Assembly: GCA_015063745.1 (NCBI GenBank)
Contig: SVTO01000016.1
Coordinates: forward strand, 1 to 49,253
Reading direction: 5' to 3'
Origin: Oscillospiraceae bacterium
Lineage (GTDB): Bacteria; Bacillota; Clostridia; Oscillospirales; CAG-272
Length of the DNA: 49,253 bases
Shown piece by piece: positions 26,377-34,393 of this stretch. The translations under genes were made by a program, and so were the position numbers. The notes under the pieces are model-generated. The model did no database searches. It saw nothing but the letters and a program-made list of their open reading frames with translations, and was not told the origin of the DNA. The first letter of the stretch is position 1. Each line of letters opens with the position of its first letter.

Positions 26377-27252
26377 ATGAGTGAAGTTATCCGGGTGGAA
26401 AACCTGAGTTACAGTTATCCCGCAGACGAAGGTGTGCCTGCCGTGTCTGCGCTGAAGGATGTTTCGTTTTCCATCGAAGAAGGATCGTTTACGGCAATTC
26501 TCGGGCACAACGGCAGCGGAAAGAGTACCCTTGCCAAAGTGCTCTGCATGATATACCAGCCGGATTCCGGCAAGCTGTTTCTGCACGGGAAGGAAATGAC
26601 CGCAGAGGACATCACGGAAGGGGACATTATGGATGCCAGACGGGAAATCGGCATGGTATTCCAGAACCCCGACAACCAGATCGTGGCGACTGTGGTGGAG
26701 GAAGATGTGGCGTTCGGATGTGAAAATCTGGGCATTCCCTCCGCAGAGATCCGCCGCAGGGTGGACGAAGCGCTGGAGATTGTGGGCATGACCAAATACG
26801 CCAGACACCAGCCCCACAAGCTTTCCGGCGGTCAGAAGCAGCGCATTGCCATAGCCGGTACCATTGCCATGAAGCGCAAGGTCATCATTTTTGACGAAAG
26901 CACGGCGATGCTCGACCCTCTGGGACGGAAGGAAGTTATGGACACCATCATCCGTCTGAACCGGGAAGACGGGATCACGGTACTGATGATCACCCATTAC
27001 ATGAACGAAGCGGCCATGGCGGACAGAATCATCGTCATGAACCGGGGCAGTATTCTGAAGGACGGTTCCCCCAGTCAGGTGTTCGGCGATCCGGAAACCA
27101 TGTGGTCTGCCGGGCTGGACGTGCCCCAGACCACGGAGCTGCTGTACAGATGCAGACAGATGGGCTACAACGTGCCTCTGGATGTATTTGACCCGGACGA
27201 ATGTGCGCGGATCGTTGCGCAGGCTGTATTGAATCAGGAAGGCAGGGATTGA
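26377..27252 (+). CDS. ecfA1: ECF transporter ATPase EcfA1
   Basis: The 291-aa ABC ATPase is one of the two motor subunits of the energy-coupling-factor transporter. Walker A is GHNGSGKST (43-51), the Q-loop is VFQNPDNQIV, the signature is LSGGQKQR, and Walker B is KVIIFDEST with the catalytic Glu, followed by MLDPLGR. The C-terminal ~60 residues (VPQTTELLYRCRQMG) are the EcfA-specific dimerisation region. ATG 26377 follows GGAAAGG; an upstream in-frame ATG at 26347 lacks a binding site. It is separated by 2 bp from ecfA2. Together with ecfA2 and ecfT it forms the usual Firmicute module that serves several S components, here probably including ThiT. Confidence 0.93.
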   Translation: MSEVIRVENLSYSYPADEGVPAVSALKDVSFSIEEGSFTAILGHNGSGKSTLAKVLCMIYQPDSGKLFLHGKEMTAEDITEGDIMDARREIGMVFQNPDNQIVATVVEEDVAFGCENLGIPSAEIRRRVDEALEIVGMTKYARHQPHKLSGGQKQRIAIAGTIAMKRKVIIFDESTAMLDPLGRKEVMDTIIRLNREDGITVLMITHYMNEAAMADRIIVMNRGSILKDGSPSQVFGDPETMWSAGLDVPQTTELLYRCRQMGYNVPLDVFDPDECARIVAQAVLNQEGRD

Positions 27253-27254
27253 TC

Positions 27255-28115
27255 GTGGCATCCGTGGAACTGAAAAACGTAACCTATATCTACAACAAGG
27301 GCACACCCTACGAAACAAAGGCCCTTGACGATATTTCCCTCTCCATCCCCGGCACCGGCATAACCGGACTGATCGGCCACACGGGCAGCGGCAAGAGCAC
27401 CATGATGCAGCTGATCAACGGTCTGCTCAAGCCCGCCTCCGGAGAGGTCTGCATCGACGGCCGGAGCATCTGGGACGAACCGAAGAAGATCAGAGAGATC
27501 CGCTTCAAGGCAGGACTTGTGATGCAGTATCCGGAATACCAGCTGTTTGCGGAAACGGTGGAGGAAGACATTGCCTACGGACCGAAGAACATGGGCCTTG
27601 CCGGCGAAGAACTGCATAAGCGGGTACTGGATGCGGCGGTATTTTCCGGACTGGATGTATCCTTACTGAATAAATCCCCCTTTGAGCTTTCGGGCGGTCA
27701 GAAGCGCCGTGTGGCCTTGGCGGGCGTGATTGCCATGCAGCCGCAGATTCTGATTCTGGACGAGCCTGCGGCGGGACTGGATCCGGGCGGACGTCGGGAG
27801 ATCCTCGGCGGCGTCAAGCGGTACGCCAGAGAAAGCGGCACCAATGTCATTATCGTCAGCCACAGTATGGAGGATATGGCCCTGTACTGCGACGATCTGG
27901 TGGTCATGGCCGGCGGGAAGATCCTGATGCACGACACCTGCGCGGCGGTATTCTCCCGGGCGGAAGAAATGCTGGCCGTGGGACTGGACGTACCCCAGAT
28001 CACAAGCGTGGCTTTTGCGCTGGCGAAGCACGGCGTGGACATCGGCAGAGATGTATACACCGTGGACTGGGCGGCGGACAAAATCGCGGAATTCGGAAAG
28101 ACAATGAAGAACTGA
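27255..28115 (+). CDS. ecfA2: ECF transporter ATPase EcfA2
   Basis: The 286-aa ABC ATPase is the second motor subunit. It has Walker A GHTGSGKST, Q-loop VMQYPEYQLF, signature LSGGQKRR, and Walker B ILILDEPAAGLDP. No ATG is placed near the beginning of the homologous region; a GTG at 27255, directly after the ecfA1 stop, gives the expected N terminus ASVELKNVTYIYN. GTG 27264 is an alternative. The C terminus VPQITSVAFALAKHGVDI is the EcfA dimerisation part. EcfA1 and EcfA2 form a heterodimer with composite sites. Confidence 0.92.
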   Translation: MASVELKNVTYIYNKGTPYETKALDDISLSIPGTGITGLIGHTGSGKSTMMQLINGLLKPASGEVCIDGRSIWDEPKKIREIRFKAGLVMQYPEYQLFAETVEEDIAYGPKNMGLAGEELHKRVLDAAVFSGLDVSLLNKSPFELSGGQKRRVALAGVIAMQPQILILDEPAAGLDPGGRREILGGVKRYARESGTNVIIVSHSMEDMALYCDDLVVMAGGKILMHDTCAAVFSRAEEMLAVGLDVPQITSVAFALAKHGVDIGRDVYTVDWAADKIAEFGKTMKN

Positions 28116-28130
28116 GGAATAGTTGGATTT

Positions 28131-28958
28131 ATGAAAACGGATATTGCATTCGGGCAGTATTGCGAAGGGAATTCCGTCCTGCACAGAATGGATCCCAGAG
28201 CCAAAATACTGCTGGCGGTACTTTATATCGTCGTGATATTCATCGCCAAAAGTGCAACGGCCTTCGGACTGCTGCTGCTGTTTTCGGCGGGACTGGTGCT
28301 TGTCTCCGGTATCCCCGTACGGATCGTGCTGGGCAGTATGAAGCCGCTGACCTTTATCATCGTATTCACGGCGGTGATCAATATATTCTGGATGACCGGG
28401 GATACCCTGCTTTTCCAGATCGGTTTTGTGAAGGTCTATCTGGAGGGCATCATCAATGCCGTTCTGCTGGTGCTGCGGATCATGCTTCTGCTGCTGGGCA
28501 CCAGTCTGTTCCTGACCTACACCACCACACCCATCGCGCTGACGGACGGCCTTGAACAGCTTCTTTCCCCTTTGAAAAAGCTCCATGTGCCGGTCCATGA
28601 ATTTTCCATGATGATGACCATAGCCCTGCGCTTTATCCCGACGCTCATGGAGGAAACGGATAAGATCATGAACGCGCAGAAGGCAAGAGGTGCGGATTTT
28701 TCCCAGGGAAGCATCCTGCGCCGTGCCAAGGCTCTGATCCCGATTCTGGTCCCTCTGTTCGTATCCGCATTCCGCCGTGCCGATGAACTGGCAACCGCTA
28801 TGGAATGCCGATGCTATACCGGCGGGGAAGGACGTACCAGAATGAACGTGCTGAAATACCGTCCTGCGGATATTCTGTCCGTAGCCGCGGTGATTCTGCT
28901 GGGCGCGGCGGTATATCTGCTGAACCGGTATCTGCCGGGATATATATTGACACTGTAA
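28131..28958 (+). CDS. ecfT: ECF transporter transmembrane protein EcfT
   Basis: The 275-aa membrane scaffold couples ATP hydrolysis by EcfA1A2 to toppling of S components. About five to six membrane helices are visible, with long coupling helices carrying the two Ala/Cys-Arg-Gly/Cys-type motifs: QKARGADF and AMECRCYTGG. ATG 28131 lies 15 bp after ecfA2. The second motif reads E-C-R-C-Y where many EcfT proteins have E-A-R-G-Y or E-A-R-C-Y. The next gene, truA, starts 21 bp downstream, the classical order in Firmicutes although rplQ is missing upstream here. Confidence 0.92.
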   Translation: MKTDIAFGQYCEGNSVLHRMDPRAKILLAVLYIVVIFIAKSATAFGLLLLFSAGLVLVSGIPVRIVLGSMKPLTFIIVFTAVINIFWMTGDTLLFQIGFVKVYLEGIINAVLLVLRIMLLLLGTSLFLTYTTTPIALTDGLEQLLSPLKKLHVPVHEFSMMMTIALRFIPTLMEETDKIMNAQKARGADFSQGSILRRAKALIPILVPLFVSAFRRADELATAMECRCYTGGEGRTRMNVLKYRPADILSVAAVILLGAAVYLLNRYLPGYILTL

Positions 28959-28979
28959 AAAATGCGGGAGGGACTCGGC

Positions 28980-29771
28980 ATGAAACTGTTGTTACGGATT
29001 GCCTATAACGGCGCGGCATACTGCGGATTCCAGTCCCAGACCAACGGAAAATCCGTACAGGAAGTACTGACAGCTGCAGCGGGACGGGCACTCGGTTTTC
29101 CCTGCAGCGTAACCGGCTGTTCCCGTACCGATGCAGGCGTGCACGCAAAAGGCTTCTGCGCGGTCGTTGCCCCTCTGGACGGGGAAACGGAAATCACCAT
29201 ACCGGCAGGACGGGTGCACAGAGCCATGGCAAAGCACCTGCCGCCGGATATTGCGGTAACGGGCGCCTGCTATGTCCCCGATGACTTCCATCCCCGGTAC
29301 GGCGTGGTGTCCAAGGAATACGTATACCGTATGCGGGATGCCAGAGACAGGGATCCCTTTCAGGCAGGATTGGTATGGCAGCTGAAAAAGCCTCTGACGG
29401 ACGACGCCATCGAACGGATGAACCGCGGGGCAGAGCATCTGCTCGGCAAGCACGATTTTTCTTCCTTCATGGCCGCAGGGTCCAAAATAACCGATGCGGT
29501 GCGGACGGTGCATACACTGTACATCCGCCGGAACGGGGACGGAATCGTGGAACTGCACATAGCGGCGGACGGATTTTTGTACAACATGGTGCGGATCATC
29601 ACGGGTACTCTGACGGAGGTGGCTTACGGAGACCGCCTGCCCGAGGAAATGGCCGTGATCCTGGCCGGATGTGACAGAAGACTGGCCGGCAAAACAGCCC
29701 CGGCGGAAGGATTGTTTCTGGAAAAAGTTACATATCCTCCGGAATGGGGAATAGAATGGGAATGTGACTGA
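28980..29771 (+). CDS. truA: tRNA pseudouridine(38-40) synthase TruA
   Basis: The 263-aa enzyme isomerises uridines 38-40 of the tRNA anticodon arm. The catalytic aspartate lies in SRTDAGVHAKG; FHPRYGVVSKEYVYR and LYNMVRIITGTL are other family blocks. ATG 28980 is preferred over 28962 because GGGAGGGACTCGGC precedes it. Length and motif order are normal. It completes the ecf-truA operon and is followed by a terminator-like hairpin. Confidence 0.95.
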   Translation: MKLLLRIAYNGAAYCGFQSQTNGKSVQEVLTAAAGRALGFPCSVTGCSRTDAGVHAKGFCAVVAPLDGETEITIPAGRVHRAMAKHLPPDIAVTGACYVPDDFHPRYGVVSKEYVYRMRDARDRDPFQAGLVWQLKKPLTDDAIERMNRGAEHLLGKHDFSSFMAAGSKITDAVRTVHTLYIRRNGDGIVELHIAADGFLYNMVRIITGTLTEVAYGDRLPEEMAVILAGCDRRLAGKTAPAEGLFLEKVTYPPEWGIEWECD

Positions 29772-29782
29772 GGGATTTTCAC

Positions 29783-29828
29783 AGGCTGTTTTCCGAAGCT
29801 GATATCCGGCTTCGCGGCCTTTTGTTTT
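29783..29828 (+). terminator. Probable terminator after truA
   Basis: A compound stem AGGC...GCCT with inner GAAGC/GCTTC is followed by TTTTGTTTTCC. Confidence 0.55.
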
Positions 29829-29869
29829 CCCCTGAAAATATACTGATTTACAAAAAAGGAGGCGGATGT

Positions 29870-31105
29870 ATGGCACGGGAAAGAGTGCGGCAGGATGAGG
29901 CTGCGGACGGACAGGCTGTGCGGGTGGCAGGGAAGATAAAACCCCAGGTCAACCGGTATTACGGCCGGGTTGCGCTGCGGTACAGGATGCTCGGATGCGT
30001 ACTGGCGGTGGCCCTCGGGCTGTTTCTGGTGATGGTACTGGCTCTGTACGGTGAGTATATTACGTACGACAACCTGACGTATCTGGCAAGAGATTTTGAT
30101 CTGTCCGTACATTCCGACAGTTCCTCCTTTACAACCGTGACCTATGCAAGGCAGGAGAGCATTGCTTTTGTGCCTTTCAAGAACGGCATGGCGGTCAGCG
30201 GCGGTGACGTGATGCGCATTTATGACTCTGCGGGAATCATTCTGGCGGAGGAAAAGCTCAATTACGAGGAACCGGTGCTGGTTGCCTCCGAAAAATATGT
30301 GCTGGCTTACGACCTTGGCAGCCGGAAGTATTCTCTGTACAATACGCTCACCAGAGTCATCGACAGGGAAACGGATTTCCGGATCACCTGTGCGGATGTG
30401 GCCGATACGGGCGCCTTTCTGCTGGTGACGCGCTCCAACGAAACCAGATATGTGGTGGAGCTGTACAATACGGCACTCAATAAAACCATGTCCATCTATA
30501 AGGACCATTACGTCCTGGATGCCGCCCTGCGCGACGACGGAAAACGGCTGGTCATCTGCTCCGCCATCCCCTCGGGTACCGACTTTACCTGCGAAATTTC
30601 CCTGTGTGAAGACGGAAAAGCCGAACCCATCGTGACCAAAACCTTTTCCGGTACCATGCCCCTGCGTACCACCTTCGCACCCAACGGATCCTTTGCCGTG
30701 CTGTGCGACAATGAAGTGCTGTTCTTTGATAAGGACGGCAATGAAACCGGACGGTACGCCTTCTCCGGTATGACCCTGGTCAGCGCCCATATGGATAACG
30801 GCAGAGCGGCTCTGGTCGGCGCGGAAAATGCGCTGGGCAGCGAAAACCGTGTCGTCGTGCTGGATTTCACCGGAAATGTCCTCTTTTCCCAGAGCTATAA
30901 GGAAAGAATCACCGATGTCTGCGTACCCGGTAAGAATACCGATTATCTCTGCGCCGTCCTGACCCCCGGTTCCGTCATCAAGCTGAACGAACAGGGGATT
31001 ACCGAACGGGCGGATCTGGCGGATGACGATACCCTCGCCGTGGAATGTGCGGAACAGGGTATCATGATCTGTACGAAAGACAGTATGTATTACGCATTCA
31101 AATGA
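29870..31105 (+). CDS. DUF5711-like single-pass membrane protein
   Basis: The 411-aa protein has a basic cytoplasmic N terminus (1-38), one membrane helix (~39-61, LGCVLAVALGLFLVMVLALY) and a large outer beta-rich domain that looks like a beta propeller (repeated strands such as KYVLAYDLGSRKYSLYN, NGRAALVGAENAL and NRVVVLDFTGNVLFSQ). This matches DUF5711 proteins of Clostridia, whose function is unknown. ATG 29870 lies 7 nt after AAAGGAGG. The CvpA-like gene follows 40 bp later, probably co-transcribed. There are no catalytic residues that I recognise. Confidence 0.7.
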   Translation: MARERVRQDEAADGQAVRVAGKIKPQVNRYYGRVALRYRMLGCVLAVALGLFLVMVLALYGEYITYDNLTYLARDFDLSVHSDSSSFTTVTYARQESIAFVPFKNGMAVSGGDVMRIYDSAGIILAEEKLNYEEPVLVASEKYVLAYDLGSRKYSLYNTLTRVIDRETDFRITCADVADTGAFLLVTRSNETRYVVELYNTALNKTMSIYKDHYVLDAALRDDGKRLVICSAIPSGTDFTCEISLCEDGKAEPIVTKTFSGTMPLRTTFAPNGSFAVLCDNEVLFFDKDGNETGRYAFSGMTLVSAHMDNGRAALVGAENALGSENRVVVLDFTGNVLFSQSYKERITDVCVPGKNTDYLCAVLTPGSVIKLNEQGITERADLADDDTLAVECAEQGIMICTKDSMYYAFK

Positions 31106-31145
31106 AAAATTGTACCGATGAGAAAATCAGAATGGGAGGCAAACT

Positions 31146-31880
31146 ATGAGTCTGCTGCTTGACGGCATTTTGCTGGCGATAATGGCCATCTGCATCATCT
31201 CGGGTATCCGCAACGGCTTTATCAAATCCTTTATGGGACTGATCAAGGGCGCGGTGTCCCTGCTTGTGGCGTATGCCTATACACCCGTACTCAGGGAAGC
31301 CATCAAGGATAACTATATCATCAAGGGAATCGCCGACGGTATCGCGGAAACCTTAAAATCTCTGGCCCTCAATCTGGAGAGTCAGACCCCGTCCTACGAC
31401 CTGTCCAAGGTAGCCGAGGATCTGCCGGAAGCATATGTGAATATTCTGGACAGATACCATATCAATCTGGAAGAATTTACCGCAAAGATCGCCGGTATCA
31501 CAGCGGCCGATGAATCCGTGATCGCGGACTTCTCCGCCCAGATCGCCGAGCCCTGTGCCGCAGCCGTATCCTCCGCAGCCGCCTTTATTATACTGTTTCT
31601 GGGCGCATTCATCGTCCTGTCCCTGGTGACATGGATCCTTGACGCCCTGTTCCGCCTGCCCGTGCTGTCCGCCACCAACCGTTTCTTCGGTTTCCTGTTC
31701 GGCACACTGGAAGGTGTACTGCTGGCATGGGTAATCGCTGTTGCGGGCTCTGCCCTGATGTCCGCCCTGGGATCACTGGACACCGACCTCTTCGGCCCCC
31801 ACGTAGTGGACAAAACCGTAATCTGCAAATTCTTTGTGGACCACAACATCCTGACCAAAGTCATGGAAGTCCTGCAATAA
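31146..31880 (+). CDS. CvpA family membrane protein
   Basis: The 244-aa protein has two N-terminal membrane helices (~5-20, 28-46), a soluble loop (~50-135) and two more helices (~142-165, 178-205). The N-terminal LLDGILLAIMAICIISGIRNGFIKSF is the CvpA/colicin V production signature. In other bacteria CvpA affects envelope homeostasis; a direct activity is not known. The soluble loop is longer than in short CvpA proteins. ATG 31146 follows GGGAGGCAAACT. The double-hairpin repeat downstream probably ends the transcript. Confidence 0.8.
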   Translation: MSLLLDGILLAIMAICIISGIRNGFIKSFMGLIKGAVSLLVAYAYTPVLREAIKDNYIIKGIADGIAETLKSLALNLESQTPSYDLSKVAEDLPEAYVNILDRYHINLEEFTAKIAGITAADESVIADFSAQIAEPCAAAVSSAAAFIILFLGAFIVLSLVTWILDALFRLPVLSATNRFFGFLFGTLEGVLLAWVIAVAGSALMSALGSLDTDLFGPHVVDKTVICKFFVDHNILTKVMEVLQ

Positions 31881-31949
31881 CCTCAAAACCACAACCGTGA
31901 AAACACCCGACAGCCCTAACCCTGTCGAACCCATAGAAAACCAATCCCC

Positions 31950-32050
31950 ACCCCCTCTTATTGAAAGCTTTTTGAAGAGAAGATAGGGGGTGCGGGGGGA
32001 AGAGGAGAGACTTTTTCCCGAAAAAGTTTCTCCTCTTCCCCCCGCGAAAA
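31950..32050. repeat. Double-hairpin intergenic repeat, copy B
   Basis: CCCCCTCTTATTGAAAGC... (first hairpin) is followed by a long stem GCGGGGGGAAGAGGAGA / TCTCCTCTTCCCCCCGC (31992-32045). It has the same plan and inner ACTTTTTCnnGAAAAAGT stem as copy A at 13575-13670, with compensating changes in the outer stem (GCAGGGGG against GCGGGGGG). It ends 27 bp before the ClpE-like gene and may act as a terminator for the CvpA gene or as a 5' structure of the next mRNA. Confidence 0.75.
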
Positions 32051-32076
32051 AATTCCAAAGAAAAGAGACAAAAAAC

Positions 32077-34377
32077 ATGATGATGTGTGCGCGCTGCCGG
32101 AAGAGGGTGGCTGTAGTATTTTTGACGAAGCTTGAAAATGGTGAGAGCAAGCAGGAGGGGCTTTGTCTGAAGTGTGCGAAGGAGCTTGGGATCAAGCCGA
32201 TTGACGACATTATTGCGCAGACCGGGCTGGACGATGAGACGATCGAGCAGCTGAACGGAGAGATGGATGCGCTGATGGAGACGGCGATGACGGAAACGGA
32301 GGAGGGAGACGAATCCCAGACCAGAACGCCTTTCCTGAATTTTGCGAAGCTGATGAACGAAGGGAAGAACAAGCAGAACCCTGCCAATCCCGCGAAGAAC
32401 AAGAAGGACGGCGAGAAGGACGGGGACAAGAAGAAGGAACTGAAATTCTTAACCCAGTACACCACCGATCTGACGGAAAAGGCGAGACGTGGGGATGTGG
32501 ACAGAGTGATCGGCCGGGACAGAGAGCTTGCCAGAGTGGTACAGATCCTGTGCAGACGGCAGAAGAACAATCCCTGTCTGATCGGCGAACCCGGCGTGGG
32601 CAAAACCGCGATTGCGGAAGCGCTGGCTCTGCGTGTGGCTGAAGGAAACGTACCCTACCGCCTGCGGAATACCTCCATTCATCTGGTGGATCTGACCGCG
32701 CTTGTGGCCGGAACCCAGTTCAGAGGTCAGTTTGAATCCAGAGTACTGGGCCTGCTCAATGATGTAAAAGCCAAGGGGAATGTCATCCTTGTCATCGACG
32801 AAGTCCATAACTTAGTGGGCGTGGGTGATGCGGAAGGCAGTATGAATGCCGCCAATATCCTGAAGCCCGCCCTTTCCCGAGGCGAAATTCAGGTCATCGG
32901 CGCCACTACCCTCAACGAATACCGCAAGTATATCGAAAAAGACTCCGCTCTGGAAAGAAGATTCCAGCCTGTTACCGTAAACGAGCCCTCCATTGCCGAT
33001 ACGGTGGAGATCCTGAAGGGGGTCAAGGGGTACTACGAGAACTTCCACGGCGTGAAAATTCCCGAAGCCATTCTGGAATCCGCCGCCGTACTCAGCGAAC
33101 GGTATATCACCGACCGCTACCTGCCCGATAAGGCGATCGATCTGCTGGACGAAGCCGCATCCCATATCGCAGTACACAGTGCGGCGTTGGCGGAAAGACA
33201 TATGCTGGCCGACCGGAAGGTGGCTGTGGAAGCCGAACGGAACGAACTGGAAGCCAAGGGTGTGGGTTCCGATGCGGATGAAAAGGCTATGGAAGAGCAC
33301 TACCGCCGCCTGGCCGATCTGAAAGCGGAAGAACTGCGCATCGGCGGCAGACTGGCGGAGCTGGAAGAGGAATGTGAATCCATCCGTATGACCGAAGCCG
33401 ATCTGGCGGACGTGATCGAGATCTGGACGGGCGTTCCCGCTTCCACCATTTCCGAAAGCGAATATACCCGCCTTGCCGAACTGGAAGAACGGCTGTCCAA
33501 GCGCATCGTCGGCCAGAATGAAGCCGTGTGTGCCGTTTCCCGTGCCGTACGCCGGAACAGAGCAGGGGTGTCCTATAAAAAGAAACCCGTGTCCTTTATT
33601 TTCGCAGGTCCCACCGGGGTCGGCAAAACGGAGCTGGTCAAGGTACTGGCGGAAGACCTGTTCTCCACACCGGATGCCCTGATCCGTATCGACATGAGTG
33701 AATTCATGGAAAAATACTCCGTCTCCCGCCTGACCGGTTCCGCACCGGGGTATGTGGGCTACGACGAAGCGGGCCAGCTGACGGAAAAGATCCGCCGCAG
33801 ACCCTATTCCGTGGTTCTCTTCGACGAAATCGAAAAAGCACATCCCGATGTGATGAATATCCTTCTGCAGATCCTGGACGACGGTATCATCACCGATTCC
33901 CACGGCAGACAGGTGGACTTCTCCAATACGGTGATTGTCATGACCACCAATGCGGGCTCCACCAACTTCACCGCCGCCGCAGGATTTACAACGGATACCC
34001 AGATGCGCAATACGGAAAAAACGAATAAGGCACTGGCGGAATTCCTGCGTCCCGAATTCCTGAACCGTGTGGACGAGGTCATCACCTTCCGTCAGCTGGA
34101 ACCGGATGACTTTGCGAAAATTGCCCGGATCATGCTGGGCGATCTGGCGAAGGTTCTGGAAAAGAAGGGCATTGACATCACATTCACAGACGAAGCCGTA
34201 AAGTATATCGCGGAAAAATCCTATTCCGTCAAGTACGGTGCCAGAAATATGCGCCGGTTTATCCAGATGGAGCTGGAGGATAAGATTGCCGGTGAAATGA
34301 TCGACCGCAAGGGCAATGTACGTGCCGTATCCGTTTCTGTGAAGGACGGCGAGGGGCTTGTTCTGGCAGTGATCTGA
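32077..34377 (+). CDS. ClpE-like AAA+ protein unfoldase
   Basis: The 766-aa Hsp100 ATPase probably unfolds substrates for ClpP. The N terminus is a zinc finger (Cys4, Cys7, Cys30, Cys33), as in ClpE, not the double Clp_N domain of ClpC. A charged linker (~90-130, KNKKDGEKDGDKKKE) follows. D1 has Walker A GEPGVGKTA and Walker B VILVIDEVHNL. A coiled middle domain (~385-455) precedes D2, with GPTGVGKTE and VVLFDEIEKAH. After sensor 1 (MTTNAGS) the segment AAGFTTD offers a Gly-Phe loop like the IGF/VGF ClpP-docking loop. The start is one of three adjacent ATGs (32077-32083); the ribosome binding site is weak (AAAGAGA). It lies 16 bp from the dead P-type ATPase gene. Confidence 0.88.
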   Translation: MMMCARCRKRVAVVFLTKLENGESKQEGLCLKCAKELGIKPIDDIIAQTGLDDETIEQLNGEMDALMETAMTETEEGDESQTRTPFLNFAKLMNEGKNKQNPANPAKNKKDGEKDGDKKKELKFLTQYTTDLTEKARRGDVDRVIGRDRELARVVQILCRRQKNNPCLIGEPGVGKTAIAEALALRVAEGNVPYRLRNTSIHLVDLTALVAGTQFRGQFESRVLGLLNDVKAKGNVILVIDEVHNLVGVGDAEGSMNAANILKPALSRGEIQVIGATTLNEYRKYIEKDSALERRFQPVTVNEPSIADTVEILKGVKGYYENFHGVKIPEAILESAAVLSERYITDRYLPDKAIDLLDEAASHIAVHSAALAERHMLADRKVAVEAERNELEAKGVGSDADEKAMEEHYRRLADLKAEELRIGGRLAELEEECESIRMTEADLADVIEIWTGVPASTISESEYTRLAELEERLSKRIVGQNEAVCAVSRAVRRNRAGVSYKKKPVSFIFAGPTGVGKTELVKVLAEDLFSTPDALIRIDMSEFMEKYSVSRLTGSAPGYVGYDEAGQLTEKIRRRPYSVVLFDEIEKAHPDVMNILLQILDDGIITDSHGRQVDFSNTVIVMTTNAGSTNFTAAAGFTTDTQMRNTEKTNKALAEFLRPEFLNRVDEVITFRQLEPDDFAKIARIMLGDLAKVLEKKGIDITFTDEAVKYIAEKSYSVKYGARNMRRFIQMELEDKIAGEMIDRKGNVRAVSVSVKDGEGLVLAVI

Positions 34378-34393
34378 ACAAACTGAGGTGGAT